This document shows, one piece after another, positions 1-8,888 of a stretch of 64,000 bases of DNA. Made by a program: the position numbers and the translations under genes. The notes beneath the pieces are model-generated. The model did not search any database. It had not been told where the DNA came from and saw nothing but the letters and a program-made list of their open reading frames with translations. Source of the stretch: Embleya sp045207655. GTDB taxonomy: Bacteria > Actinomycetota > Actinomycetes > Streptomycetales > Streptomycetaceae. The stretch lies in NCBI RefSeq assembly GCF_045207655.1, contig NZ_CP108786.1:62001-126000 (forward strand), given 5' to 3'. Numbering within the stretch: position 1 is the stretch's first letter; each line of letters begins with the position of its first letter.

Positions 1-637
1 GATCGCCGAACCACGCCGACCGGGCCTTGCACCCGACTGTCCTCGCGGCGGGTTCTCGGGTGGTGGCGTTGGCAGGGTGGGCATTGCACGCCCGGTCACC
101 GAGCGGCAAAGGCGCCGGCATGGCGGTCGCGGTGTCGGGTGGTGTGCGCTCGCTCACGGCGGGGACCCTTCCGTACGGACGGGATGCGTGCTCGATGTCA
201 GGTCCAGCCGAACTCGCTGTAGAGGTGGCCGGCTTGGATGGCTCGGATCGCGGCGCGGGTGTAGTCGACGGTCGGGTCCGGAAGGTCGTGGGGTGCCACC
301 ATCCCCGGCCGAGGCACTTGTCGGGTTCGAGGACTTCGGGCGTGCCCGTCCAGCGCCGGGCCCGGAAGACCATCTGCATGCGCGGGCATGTTCCCGGCGC
401 GTCCATGAGGTGGAGGGCATGGGCGAACTCGACGTCGTCGGGGTGGATCACCAGCCCGGCCTCCTCCCGGGCCTCACGCACCAGGCAGGCCACGGCGGAC
501 TCCTGCTCGCAATGCCGGGCCAGGAAGTGGTGGGTCGAGGGCGCGTAGAGCGAATCGGGATGCCGCAACCCGAGCAGGATCCGCCCCCGGGAGTCCTGCA
601 CGTACAGGTGGACGCCGACGACGTTCAGGACGCCACG
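1..637. repeat. Diverged duplicate, copy 1 (partner 7128-7560)
   Basis: The first bases of the window (gaaccacgccgaccgg and following) reappear at about 7130 with scattered substitutions and several deletions. The shared block carries the remains of a minus-strand Nudix gene. Copy 1 keeps the Nudix box; copy 2 has lost it. Together the two copies bracket the NERD/ABC genes. Confidence 0.8.
198..637 (-). pseudogene. Nudix hydrolase, frameshifted (copy 1)
   Basis: Read on the minus strand from about 637, the frame encodes a Nudix protein: VVGVHLYVQDSRGRILLG, then a Nudix box with LVREAREEAGLV (metal-binding REX2EEXG residues present), then a beta-strand region with QMVFRARRWTGTPEV. Near 306-310 the frame breaks in a run of C: one frame ends GWWHPTTF, while the adjacent frame continues APHDLPDPTVDYTRAAI to a natural-looking end SEFGWT and a TGA at 198-200. 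Restoring one C would give an uninterrupted HPHDLPDP. The family hydrolyses nucleoside diphosphates linked to another moiety. No convincing start codon or ribosome site is visible, so the 5' limit is approximate. I infer a recently inactivated gene; a sequencing error in the C run would be the alternative. Confidence 0.65.
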
Positions 638-699
638 TGTACCGCACTCGACGTGCCGGTTCGTCGTCGCCGCGACGGCCGACCTCGCGGCCGATCGGT

Positions 700-772
700 C
701 ATGACGCGAAGTGGGGCCCTCCGCGGAGTGCGATTTCGGTGTCGTCCAAGGCTTCGCTCCGTGCGCGCGTGA
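700..772 (-). pseudogene. Possible 3' remnant of a paralogue of the gene at 7802-8884
   Basis: A short minus-strand frame ends EALDDTEIALRGGPHFAS with a TGA at 700-702. It resembles the C-terminus of the helical protein encoded at 7802-8884 (VDRAEIALRRQL), and like it sits just upstream of a Nudix remnant. The duplication with the 7.1-7.9 kb segment may therefore extend past the Nudix genes. The match is short and inferred. Confidence 0.3.
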
Positions 773-841
773 GCCGTACGAACCCTGGTGGCTTGAGAGC
801 ACGCCGTCATGGTGGAGCGGCACCACACCTACGATGCGCGT

Positions 842-1618
842 ATGACGCAGGATTCCGGGTTCGGTGTGTTGTTGGCGTGGTTGCTGGACCGCAGAGAGCT
901 CGGCGTGCGGGATCTGGCCGATCGCGCGGGGGTGACGGCGGACGAGGTCCGGGCGGTACTCGCAAGGGAGGCCCCCGGCGAGCGGCTGCTGCGACGGATC
1001 GCGCCCGCCGTCGGGTTGCGGACCGTCGATCTGTTCATCCTCGCGGGGTCGGCCGTCCCGGAGGACCTGGCGCCGTTGGACGGCGCGGCCGAGGAGTGGG
1101 CGCCCCGCATCGTGTCGGACGGGATTCACCTTCCGGCGGCGGGGCGGCGTGAACTCCTGCGGGTCATCCGTTCGTTGCCCCAGGAGGAAAGGCTTTCCGT
1201 CTTCGTCCCGAAGCCGCTCGCGGCCCTCGCGGATCGGGGCGGAGCGGTCGTCCGCATGCTCCAGTACCGCAATCTGAGCTGGACGGGCATGCAAAGGGCC
1301 TTGGCGGTCGCGACACCCACGCTCCTGTCGGCGTCCACCTACGGTTTGATCGGCTCCGGTCGCAAGGAGTTGTCGCCTCGCCTGGTGACGGACTTCGCGG
1401 CCGTGTTGGGGATCGACGCCCTGGAGCTGGCGGCGCTGACGGGCGTCCACTTGCCCGAGGTACCACCACCCCCGCCCCCGGAGGCGGTCGACGCCGCCGC
1501 CCTGCTGTGGGAGGCACGGCGCCTGTCCGCCACCCAGGCACGGCACGTCGCCGAACTGGCACGCTCCATGCGCGGGGACCGCGCCAACGGCTACATCGCC
1601 AACCTGCCCGGGACCTGA
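842..1618 (+). CDS. Helix-turn-helix (XRE-like) protein
   Basis: A 258-residue soluble protein. Residues about 8-45 (LLDRRELGVRDLADRAGV, then VTADEVRAVLAREAPGERLLRRIA) fit an N-terminal XRE-type helix-turn-helix, and a second helical unit with a similar rhythm (GLIGSGRKELSPRLVTDFAA, VLGIDALELAALTGV) lies at about 170-205. A proline stretch (PPPPPPEAVDAA) precedes the C-terminal helix. It probably binds DNA; the target is unknown. The ATG at 842 is preferred because homologue-like sequence begins MTQDSGFGVLL and a TACGAT hexamer ends 6 bases upstream, consistent with a leaderless message. An upstream in-frame ATG at 809 has GAGAG at a usable distance and cannot be excluded. Confidence 0.7.
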   Translation: MTQDSGFGVLLAWLLDRRELGVRDLADRAGVTADEVRAVLAREAPGERLLRRIAPAVGLRTVDLFILAGSAVPEDLAPLDGAAEEWAPRIVSDGIHLPAAGRRELLRVIRSLPQEERLSVFVPKPLAALADRGGAVVRMLQYRNLSWTGMQRALAVATPTLLSASTYGLIGSGRKELSPRLVTDFAAVLGIDALELAALTGVHLPEVPPPPPPEAVDAAALLWEARRLSATQARHVAELARSMRGDRANGYIANLPGT

Positions 1619-1925
1619 CGGCCACAGGGCGCCCTCCCGCCGAACGACCCTCCGCAGGCGTCCGACGCGGTCGAGACGCCACGGGTCGAGGGCGTCGGCG
1701 ACGGCATGGTCCGGTGATCGCCGCGTGGCGGAAACCGGTCCCAGCGCATCGACTTCGGATGACGGTGCGCGGCGCGCGGTCGGACGTGCAGGAGCTATGT
1801 CGGTGAGCGTCGCGCGGGAGAACGGCGACCCGAGCAACGGCGGAAACTCCCTCTCTGCGATGATCGCCCCCATCGAGCCGATTGCCCGTGATGGGCTTCC
1901 CGGTAGTCCACGCAAGGAACGGCAC

Positions 1926-2201
1926 ATGCACGAGCAGGATCCGGTTCTCCGCGAGTTCCTCGACGAGGCCACCAACGCGTGGGCCCTGGACGCCAATCTC
2001 GCGCGGCTTCGCGAGATCGACCCGGACGCGGAACTGATCACGATCGCGTTCGTGGATGCCCTGTGCAACCCGGAGCTGTACGGCGAACAGGGCCGCTCGC
2101 ACCAGGAGTACGTGACCGCCAAGCAGGCGCAGGGACGCCTGGACCTGTGGGAGCTCCTCTTCGCAGGGGTCTGCGACACCGACCACGAATCCGCCTCGTA
2201 G
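1926..2201 (+). CDS. Small acidic hypothetical protein
   Basis: A 91-residue soluble protein beginning MHEQDPVLREFLDEATNAW. It is rich in Asp/Glu and predicted helical, with no membrane segment and no motif that I recognise. The start is set by AAGGAA at 1914-1919, six bases before the ATG. The frame is open further upstream, but that part has no ribosome site. It stands alone on the plus strand, convergent with the SH3 gene downstream. No function is assigned. Confidence 0.65.
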   Translation: MHEQDPVLREFLDEATNAWALDANLARLREIDPDAELITIAFVDALCNPELYGEQGRSHQEYVTAKQAQGRLDLWELLFAGVCDTDHESAS

Positions 2202-2479
2202 GCCCTCCCCACGGGACACAACCCCTCGCAGCCCGGGAGCCGAAGCGGCTGCCGGCGGCGGGGATCCACGCCAAGTCGATGGCCATCGGCTCACGAGAGG
2301 GCTGCTCCCCACGACATCGACCCATCGACATTGGCATCGCTCGATCCACGGACCCCACCGAGGTGACGTATCCGAGCCATCCGAAGCCGACTTGGTCGCA
2401 GAGATCGGTGTGTGGGCGCCCGGGCATGCACGGAACCGGTGTGGCCCCGACTGCCGTTCTCGCCTGCGGGCCGGCGGAT

Positions 2480-3037
2480 TCAGCAGGTGGGGAGGGTGGC
2501 CGGCGCCTGGAGCCACGCCACGGGCGCGTACCCGGTGATGCCGTTGTCGGTGGTCACCCGTGCCCACAGGTTGCTGCGGACTCCGTGCCAGCCCCACGTG
2601 GTGGGCCCCGTGCTTGCGCAGGTGGCGGTGAGGTCGGTGCCCACGGGGACCGTGGTGACGGTGGAACCGGCGCCGGGTCGGGACCGCATCGGCAGACCGA
2701 TCTTCTGCAGCGCGGTCACGGTGGTGCGGGTGACCTGCGCCTCGGCTGCCGGGGCTGCCGGTGCCTTCGCCGCCGGTGTGCCGGGCGGCGTGGCGGCCGA
2801 TGTCGGGGCGGTCGACGCGGTGACGGCGCTCTTGGCGGCGGACTCGGTGTCGGGCTTGTCGTCGCCCGCGTTGAGGAGGCTGCATCCCCCGACGACCACG
2901 ACGAGCGCGATGCCGCCGAAGGTCGCCATCCCCCCGAACGAGAAACCGTCACCCCCATCGCTGACGGCAGGGCGAGGGCGGGGCTTGCGGCGCAGGTGCG
3001 AGCGCACGCGGACGTAGCCGGGCGGGACGTCGGACAC
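2480..3037 (-). CDS. Membrane-anchored SH3-like domain protein
   Basis: A 185-residue protein from a GTG start with GGAGG four bases upstream. After a basic N-terminus (VRSHLRRKPRPRP) comes a hydrophobic segment at about residues 37-57 (MATFGGIALVVVVGGC) that could act as an anchor or a lipoprotein-like signal. A low-complexity Ala/Pro/Thr linker follows. The C-terminal part has the SH3b pattern (MRSRPGAGSTVTTVPVGT, then WGWHGVRSNLWARVTTDN, ending GYAPVAWL), with two cysteines that may pair outside the cell. SH3b domains usually bind cell-wall components. The gene follows the NERD gene by only 13 bases, so the two are probably co-transcribed. Confidence 0.75.
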   Translation of the reverse strand: MSDVPPGYVRVRSHLRRKPRPRPAVSDGGDGFSFGGMATFGGIALVVVVGGCSLLNAGDDKPDTESAAKSAVTASTAPTSAATPPGTPAAKAPAAPAAEAQVTRTTVTALQKIGLPMRSRPGAGSTVTTVPVGTDLTATCASTGPTTWGWHGVRSNLWARVTTDNGITGYAPVAWLQAPATLPTC

Positions 3038-3050
3038 GATGCCTCCGGGG

Positions 3051-3782
3051 TCAGTGGACGTACGGGGGAAGGGCGTTCTCGGCGAGGGCCACCAGCGCGG
3101 CGACACGGCTCTCGTCGAGCACACGCGGTCGGGCGTCGAGCCACTCACGCAGGGCCTCGGCGGGCACGACGGTGACGCCGTCCACCACGGTGCCCCGACG
3201 AGGCAGATGCGGCTGACCGTGGACGGAGATCACCGCCTGCACGCCCACGCCCAGCGCCTCCTGGGCCTGATCGGCCTCCCATCGCACCGTGCGCAGGGCC
3301 CTGTCCTGGGGGTATCTGCCGTACCACAGGCGGCCGTCGGCGTCGAAGCGCGCCCGCGACTTGGTCGAGGTCCACGTCTTGGTGTCCAGGTAGACCACTC
3401 CTCCGCCGCCGAAGAGGATGTGGTCCAAATTCGCGGCCGATCCGGGGATCGCCCGATCGTGCAACGCGACCCAGCCGCGGGCCAGGGCCAGCGAACGGGC
3501 GGTACGCCGCTCCCCCTTGGCGCCCTTGGCCCAGCGATCGGCGGTGAGCGAGCGCGTGTACGAGCCGCCGGTGAGGGTCGCGCCCACCACGATGCCCGCG
3601 CCCGCGCCGAAGCCGGCGGATGCGGAGGCCGCGGCCGCCACCCACCCGACGAGGGATGCCATCCCCGCGACGAGCGGGGCACGCCGCAGGGCGACGCGGT
3701 GCCGCGCCCGTCGGTGGGCGCTGCGGATGGAGCGGGACTGACGGGCGGCGGATGCGCCGGCGCCGAACGTACTGCGGGCCAT
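3051..3782 (-). CDS. NERD (nuclease-related) domain protein
   Basis: A 243-residue protein. The start at 3782 is chosen because GGGGGAGG lies six bases upstream; a longer reading frame lacks this. The N-terminus is basic, followed by a hydrophobic segment at about residues 38-70 (APLVAGMASLVGW, GFGAGAGIVVGATL), suggesting membrane association. The NERD core follows: WAKGAKGERRTARSL, then VALHDRAIPGSAANLDHILF, then VVYLDTKTW. NERD domains share the fold of restriction-like nucleases; the Asp in NLDHI and the DTK motif are the likely catalytic positions. Substrate unknown. It heads a two-gene unit with the SH3-like membrane protein. Confidence 0.8.
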   Translation of the reverse strand: MARSTFGAGASAARQSRSIRSAHRRARHRVALRRAPLVAGMASLVGWVAAAASASAGFGAGAGIVVGATLTGGSYTRSLTADRWAKGAKGERRTARSLALARGWVALHDRAIPGSAANLDHILFGGGGVVYLDTKTWTSTKSRARFDADGRLWYGRYPQDRALRTVRWEADQAQEALGVGVQAVISVHGQPHLPRRGTVVDGVTVVPAEALREWLDARPRVLDESRVAALVALAENALPPYVH

Positions 3783-4506
3783 GCGCAGCCTCCCCCGAGA
3801 CGGTCCTCCCCTGGCCTCGACCACGATAGCGATTCGCTCCGACACACACGGTGAGATCGCGGGGATCGGGCCTGGTCCGGTATCCGCGAACGCGGCCTGT
3901 ATGCGCCGTCGCGGGCGTGGCGCGGGGTGCCCGGCCTACCGAATTCGGACAACGCAGGTGGGGCATGGGATGACCGATCCGGCTGCTTCCGTGACCGACG
4001 CCGACGAATGGCTGCGGCGTGCGACCCGGCTCCAGCAGCCGAGCGATCGCGGTGTCGAAAGCATCCACGTCCGCAAGGGACCCGCCTGTGGAAACCCTGG
4101 AACCCGCCGTGTACTTCGACCTGCCGGCCGAGGACCGCGCGATGCTCGGGAGTTGGGCCCGGCAACTCCCGGTATCCGCAGGCGCGTTACCCGCGGGATG
4201 ACAACGCGAACGCCCGCAGCGTTCGCACACGGTGGTGGCGTTGCGCGCTCGGGCTTCGTCGGGACCGCCCGGCCAGGCCGAGGGCCCGCGATCCCGGATG
4301 GGGGTGGGGATCACGGGCCCATCACCGGCCAGGGGGGATGTGCCGAGACCGACAGGTTACGCCGACCCGGCCGAAAACTACTGCCCGTTCTGCGACAAAC
4401 CTTGGTGGCAACCGGGGACTTGAGCGGGTGGGCGAAGTGTACGAAGACGGGCGGAGCGAGGTTCGTTCAGCCTATTGAGAGTCACCGGTTTGCCCCTGCA
4501 TCTCGG
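3783..4506. other. Gap without a confident gene
   Basis: About 720 bases between two minus-strand operons. Short plus-strand stretches look vaguely coding (VYFDLPAEDRAMLGSWARQ near 4110-4170, and YADPAENYCPFCDKPWWQ near 4360-4415 with a CxxC pair), but they lie in different frames, have no ribosome site and cannot be joined without invoking frameshifts. They may be relics of one plus-strand gene. Confidence 0.4.
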
Positions 4507-6441
4507 TCATGGCTCCCCTCCCTGCCGGTAGGCGTCCCGATCCTGCTGGAGGCGCCACAGGTCCTGCATCAGGCCTGGCCGGCTGATCAGTTCGTGGAAG
4601 GTTCCGCTCTGCACCACACGGCCCTTCTCCATGACGACCACGCGATCGGCGACGGAGGTGTTGGCCAGGTTGTGCGTGACGAGCACGACCGCGCGGTTGC
4701 CGGCCAGGTCACGCAGGCCGGTGAAGATCCGGTGCTCGGCGCGCGGGTCCAGGTCGGAGGTCGGCTCGTCCATGACCAGCAGACCTGCGTCGCGATGGAT
4801 CGCGCGCGCCACGGCGATGCGCTGCCACTGTCCCGGGGACAGGGCCACCCCGCCCCACCACTCCCGCGCCAGGAGGGTGCCCATTCCGGACCGCAGGGTC
4901 TCGATCACGTCGTCGGCGCCACTGGCCCGGGCTGCCGCGATCACGGCTCGCTCGCCCTCCGTGCGGGGCTGTCCCAGATGGATGTTCTCCCGCGCGGTCA
5001 TCGGCCAGCGGGCGAAGACCTGCGGAACCACCGACGTCTGTTTCCACATGGCCTGTGGGTCCAGGTCGGCGATATCGACCCCGTCCCAGGCGACGGTGCC
5101 GGTGGTGGGCAGGTTGAGACCCGACAGCAGTTTCATCAGGGTCGACTTGCCCGAGCCGTTCTCGCCGACGACGGCCACGATCTCTCCTTGGTGGACGTCG
5201 AAGTCGACGCCGCGCAGGGTGTCCCGGTCGGCCTCGGGGTAGCGGAAGACGACGTCGCGCAGGGCGATGTGGCGCGGTCGGTCCGGGACGATGTCGCCGC
5301 GATCCAGGCGTTGTCCGGCCGCTTCGGTGACGAACCGTTCCCAGTCGTCGAGGTACAGGCCGGTCCGCAGCAGGTCGCGGCCGTAGCCGACCAGGCCCTG
5401 GAGGCCGGTGCCCGCGGAGCGCAGGGCGAAGATCGCCGTGCCGGCGGACGCCGCGGAGATGTTCCCGGTGCCCAGCAGCAGCAACACCGCGCCCCACACC
5501 ACCGCGGACGCCAGCCCGGTGGCGACGGCGCCCACCACCGCGATCTTCGCCCGATCCCAGGTCGCCCGGTTGTTGGTGGCCTCGACCCGCACCGCGCTGG
5601 CTCTGTACTTGTCGAGGAGGTAGGGGGCCAGGGTGTCCGTGCGGACCTGGTCGGCCTGTTCCTTGGCGATCAGGTGCCAGCGCAGCATGGACATCACCCG
5701 GCGGTCCTTGTGTGTGGCCACCACTGCCAGGTAAGTGACGCGTTCGCCACGGATCGAGGCCATCGCCTGCGGGACGGCCGCCAGCAGGAGCAGCGGCAGC
5801 AACAGCGGATACAGCGCGGCGAGCACCACGCCCGCGGCGACGAGGGTGGCGAGGGAGGAGATGTAGTTCTGGGACTGTCCGATCATGTCGCGGCTGACGT
5901 CCACGCCCCGTTCGGCCGCGTCGTATCTGTCGTTGAAGCCGGGGTGGTCGTAGGCGGCCTGTTCCGCGTTGGTCGCGGCCTCCAGCATCTTGTACTCCGC
6001 CTCGCGGCAGATCCGGGGTGAGAGGCGGTTGGACAGGGCCTGGATGACGATGCCCAGCAGGGCCCGCAGGCCGGCGGTGGCGGCCAGCACCGACACCGCC
6101 GGAATCGCCGCGCCCAGCCGGCCGGGGTCGTGTGCCGTGTCGATCAGCACGGAGAACGCGGCGGTGGTCGCGAACAGCCCCAGGGCGGCGGACACTCCGG
6201 ACACGAGTTGGCAGGCCAGCAGCCACACGACCGCCTTGCGGTCCACCTCCCACGCCAGGGCGAAGGTTCTGCGGACCAGCGACGGGAGCCGGCGCGCCAT
6301 GCTGCGGCCGGTCAGCAACTCGGCCAACTCCAGGCTGTCGCCGCCCGGGTGGTCGTACGTCAACGTCTCCTCGGGCGCTTCCGCTTCCGGCTCCCCCGCG
6401 TCGGCGTGCTTGTCGCGCAGTCTGCCGGTGGTGTCGGTCAT
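4507..6441 (-). CDS. ABC exporter, fused permease and ATPase
   Basis: A 644-residue half-transporter. Residues about 60-330 carry hydrophobic helices (for example AVVWLLACQLVSGVSAALGL and LATLVAAGVVLAALYPLLLP) of a type I exporter. The ATPase domain follows: Walker A GENGSGKST, Q-loop QTSVVPQ, signature LSPGQWQR (a variant of LSGGQ), Walker B LLVMDEPTSDLD and the switch His in VLVTHN. There is no N-terminal C39 peptidase. The start ATG at 6441 overlaps the TGA of the upstream Nudix gene (ATGA) and has GGGGAG nearby, so the two are translationally coupled. Substrate unknown. It lies downstream of, and in the same orientation as, the lanthipeptide genes, and could export that product, but a duplicated segment separates them. 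Confidence 0.85.
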   Translation of the reverse strand: MTDTTGRLRDKHADAGEPEAEAPEETLTYDHPGGDSLELAELLTGRSMARRLPSLVRRTFALAWEVDRKAVVWLLACQLVSGVSAALGLFATTAAFSVLIDTAHDPGRLGAAIPAVSVLAATAGLRALLGIVIQALSNRLSPRICREAEYKMLEAATNAEQAAYDHPGFNDRYDAAERGVDVSRDMIGQSQNYISSLATLVAAGVVLAALYPLLLPLLLLAAVPQAMASIRGERVTYLAVVATHKDRRVMSMLRWHLIAKEQADQVRTDTLAPYLLDKYRASAVRVEATNNRATWDRAKIAVVGAVATGLASAVVWGAVLLLLGTGNISAASAGTAIFALRSAGTGLQGLVGYGRDLLRTGLYLDDWERFVTEAAGQRLDRGDIVPDRPRHIALRDVVFRYPEADRDTLRGVDFDVHQGEIVAVVGENGSGKSTLMKLLSGLNLPTTGTVAWDGVDIADLDPQAMWKQTSVVPQVFARWPMTARENIHLGQPRTEGERAVIAAARASGADDVIETLRSGMGTLLAREWWGGVALSPGQWQRIAVARAIHRDAGLLVMDEPTSDLDPRAEHRIFTGLRDLAGNRAVVLVTHNLANTSVADRVVVMEKGRVVQSGTFHELISRPGLMQDLWRLQQDRDAYRQGGEP

Positions 6442-7028
6442 GCCCCGCTCCCCTCGTCGACAGGGCGTTCGGTGAGCGCCCGAGCGGCCGTCTCGGACAG
6501 CGGCGACCTCGTGTCGCCGACGGCCGGCACCGTACGCAGCCGGTCCTGCGTGGGGTCGTACGCGATCGGGTCGCCGGGGCGTTGGAAGTGCACGGCGAGT
6601 CGGGCGCCGGCCCAGTAGGCGTCGAGCCCGGCCCGGCAGTAGGCAACCATTGGCACCGGCAACGCGTCGAGCCGGCACCAGTCCATCGCGTCGCAAACGG
6701 CCGGTTCCATCACCCGCGGTGTGCCGTGCCAGCGCCGGACCTCGAAGAAGAAGCCGACCCGTGCACCCCCGTCCGGGCTGCGATGGTGTATCGCGGTGGC
6801 GGGGCGCACGTCGGCCGGGTCGACGAATACGCCCGTCTCCTCCGCCGTTTCACGGACCAGGGCGTCGACGACGTCCTCGTGCGGCCCGTCCAGATGTCCT
6901 GACGGAAGGTGCCACAGGCCTGCGGCGTACACCGCTCCCGCCCGCCGCGACAGCAGTACCCGAGGACCGTCCATGCCGTCGCGGCGAAGGATCAGGTGGA
7001 CGTCCACGGGCTCCGTGTGCCGCGCCAC
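6438..7028 (-). CDS. Nudix hydrolase
   Basis: About 196 residues from a GTG at 7028. A complete Nudix box is present: LPSGHLDGPHEDVVDALV followed by RETAEETGV, with the metal-binding Glu residues intact and one extra residue between the Gly and first Glu. The C-terminal half has the usual strand/helix pattern (VGFFFEVRRWHGTPRV, CDAMDWCRLDALP). It should hydrolyse a nucleotide-diphosphate-type substrate in the cytoplasm; the exact one is unknown. The reading frame is open up to 7160, but that extension runs into the duplicated segment and is probably not translated. The stop overlaps the start of the ABC transporter, implying a two-gene operon. Confidence 0.75.
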   Translation of the reverse strand: MARHTEPVDVHLILRRDGMDGPRVLLSRRAGAVYAAGLWHLPSGHLDGPHEDVVDALVRETAEETGVFVDPADVRPATAIHHRSPDGGARVGFFFEVRRWHGTPRVMEPAVCDAMDWCRLDALPVPMVAYCRAGLDAYWAGARLAVHFQRPGDPIAYDPTQDRLRTVPAVGDTRSPLSETAARALTERPVDEGSGA

Positions 7029-7127
7029 CGCGCTCAATTCGCACCCCTGGGCAGGCAGCGACGCGACTCGGCTGACGGGCCTTCCGCCGGTGGGTCGTGG
7101 CGGGGTGGTCCTTCGTCGCGCGGTCCG

Positions 7128-7560
7128 TGGTCGCCGAACCACGCCGACCGGAACTTGCACCCGACTGTCGTCGCGACGGGTTCTCGGGTGGTGGTGTTCG
7201 CAGGGTGGGCGTTGCGTGCCCGGCCATCGAGTGGCACGGTCACGGCGGTCGCGGTGTCGGGTGGTGTGGGCTCGCTCACGACGGGGACCCTTCTGTACGG
7301 ACGGGGTGCGTGTTCGATGTCAGGTCCAGCCGAACTCGGTGTAGAGGCGGCCGGCTTGGATGGCTCGGATCACGGCGCGGGTGTAGTCGGAAGGTCGTGG
7401 TGGTGCCGCCACCCCCAACCGAGGCACACGTCGGGTTCGAGGACTTCGGGCGTGCCCGTCCACCGGCGGGCACGGAAGATCATCTGCATGCGCGGGCACG
7501 TTTGCGGCGCGTCCAGGTGGAGGCCGACGACGTTCAGGACGCCCCGCGTACCGGACGCGA
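7128..7560. repeat. Diverged duplicate, copy 2 (partner 1-637)
   Basis: This is the second copy of the block at the left edge of the window. It is shorter because of internal deletions, including most of the Nudix coding region, and carries about one substitution per ten bases. Confidence 0.8.
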
Positions 7561-7600
7561 CGGGCCGGGTCGGTAGCGAGACGGCTTCCTCTCCGCGCAT
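7320..7600 (-). pseudogene. Nudix hydrolase remnant (copy 2, internal deletion)
   Basis: On the minus strand the sequence reads GTRGVLNVVGLHL and jumps directly to DAPQTCPRMQMIFRARRW. Compared with copy 1 about 65 residues, including the entire Nudix box, are missing. Further on, HHHDLP is followed by a frame loss where about 13 bases present in copy 1 (encoding PDPTV) are deleted; the adjacent frame ends like copy 1 with a TGA at 7320-7322. It cannot encode a working Nudix enzyme. Being broken differently from copy 1, it decayed independently after the duplication. Confidence 0.7.
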
Positions 7601-7801
7601 AGGGAAGTTCCCGACCGTCGGCGGACTCCGGGTTCGACGCGGGGTCTCGTGATCACGCCGTCGGGGTCGGGGAGAGTGATGCGCGGCGCGGGAAGGGACG
7701 GTTCGATGTCATCACGCAGAGCGTAGAGATCCCTACCGACAGTCGCGGTGTGGCGTCGTCCAGGACCGCGGGATCACGCGAAGGGTCGACCGTGCGGCGG
7801 C

Positions 7802-8884
7802 TCACAGTTGCCTGCGGAGCGCGATTTCGGCTCTGTCCACGGCGGCCGTGAGGGCTTGCGCGTGGGCTGCGCAGAGATGTCCGGCGTCGAGCCCCGATGC
7901 GGCCACGACGGCACGCAGGTTGCGTGTCTGTCCATTGGTCAGGCGGGAGCGTGCCGGGTGGTGGTTCAGGACGTCGCGGGCGGCGTAGGCGTCGAGGGCC
8001 GCCACGTCGGCGAGAGCGTCCCTCACGCGGATGCCGGTGGGGTTCGCGGGTTCGCGGTTCAGGTCGAGCGCGGTGAGTCCGACTCGGGCCTGGAACGCGG
8101 CGGTGGCCGGATCGGGCGGCGTGATCACCGGGAGTGCCTCGCGCACGGCGAGGTCGGGGTCCGGTCGTCGTGGTCGGCAGTGGGCGCGCAGAAGGGCCGC
8201 CACGGTGTTCTCCCATGGTTCCGTGGGAACCGTGGTGTCGATCATGGTGCGGGCCTTCCGGTCGAGGCCGCGTTCCATCAACGACATGATCGTGATCTGG
8301 CGGCCGTCGAGTAGTCGGTTGCCGACGCCCCGGTGTGCTGCCATGGTTTCGGCGGCCTCGGTCCAGCGGCCGATCCGCGCCAGGGCCCTGGCGCCGTCGA
8401 TCAGCACCGTCGCCCACAGTTCCTCGCAGATTCTTCGGTGGTCGGCGTCGGTGCCGGTCAACACCGACAGGTCGATCTCCCGGTCGCGGATCTCGGTTGT
8501 TCCGCGCCGTCGGCCGGCGTGGAGCAACCGCTCCAGGACCTCGTAGGCACCTTCGCCGTCGCCTTCGCGGATCAGCAGGCGGGCCAGGTTCACCACCGGC
8601 ATGAGCGCCATCACTGCGATGTCCCCGGTGAGGCGTCCTGCGTCGGCGAAGGCCCGGTGCTGTTTCCAGCACAGATCGGCGGCCAGGTCGGGCATCCCGA
8701 CGTCGGAGGCAATCAGCGCGGCGTAGTTGAGGACTCCGCTCGCGCGGGCCACCAAGGCGCGGTGGCCCGCGTCGGCGGGCGGGGCGGCCAGCGCGGTGAG
8801 GTGGTCGATGCGCTCGGCCAGGGGTAACCCGGGCGCTTTCGGTCGACGCACCAAAGGGATGCGGGCGGCTATCGCGGGGATCAT
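7802..8884 (-). CDS. Helical accessory protein of the lanthipeptide cluster
   Basis: A 360-residue soluble, almost entirely alpha-helical protein with TPR-like spacing of small and aromatic residues (LIASDVGMPDLAADLCWKQ, ARALARIGRWTEAAETMAA). No catalytic motif is seen. The ATG at 8884 lies four bases after the stop of the methyltransferase fusion gene, with GGAG eight bases upstream inside that gene, so it is translationally coupled and belongs to the same operon. Context suggests a role in the pathway, perhaps scaffolding or regulation, but nothing in the sequence fixes it. Confidence 0.7.
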   Translation of the reverse strand: MIPAIAARIPLVRRPKAPGLPLAERIDHLTALAAPPADAGHRALVARASGVLNYAALIASDVGMPDLAADLCWKQHRAFADAGRLTGDIAVMALMPVVNLARLLIREGDGEGAYEVLERLLHAGRRRGTTEIRDREIDLSVLTGTDADHRRICEELWATVLIDGARALARIGRWTEAAETMAAHRGVGNRLLDGRQITIMSLMERGLDRKARTMIDTTVPTEPWENTVAALLRAHCRPRRPDPDLAVREALPVITPPDPATAAFQARVGLTALDLNREPANPTGIRVRDALADVAALDAYAARDVLNHHPARSRLTNGQTRNLRAVVAASGLDAGHLCAAHAQALTAAVDRAEIALRRQL

Positions 8885-8888
8885 CGAC

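Noticed and set aside
3781..6021. A 746-codon plus-strand frame opposite the ABC transporter
   Set aside because: It is a shadow frame of the transporter; the antisense protein has all ABC motifs in order.
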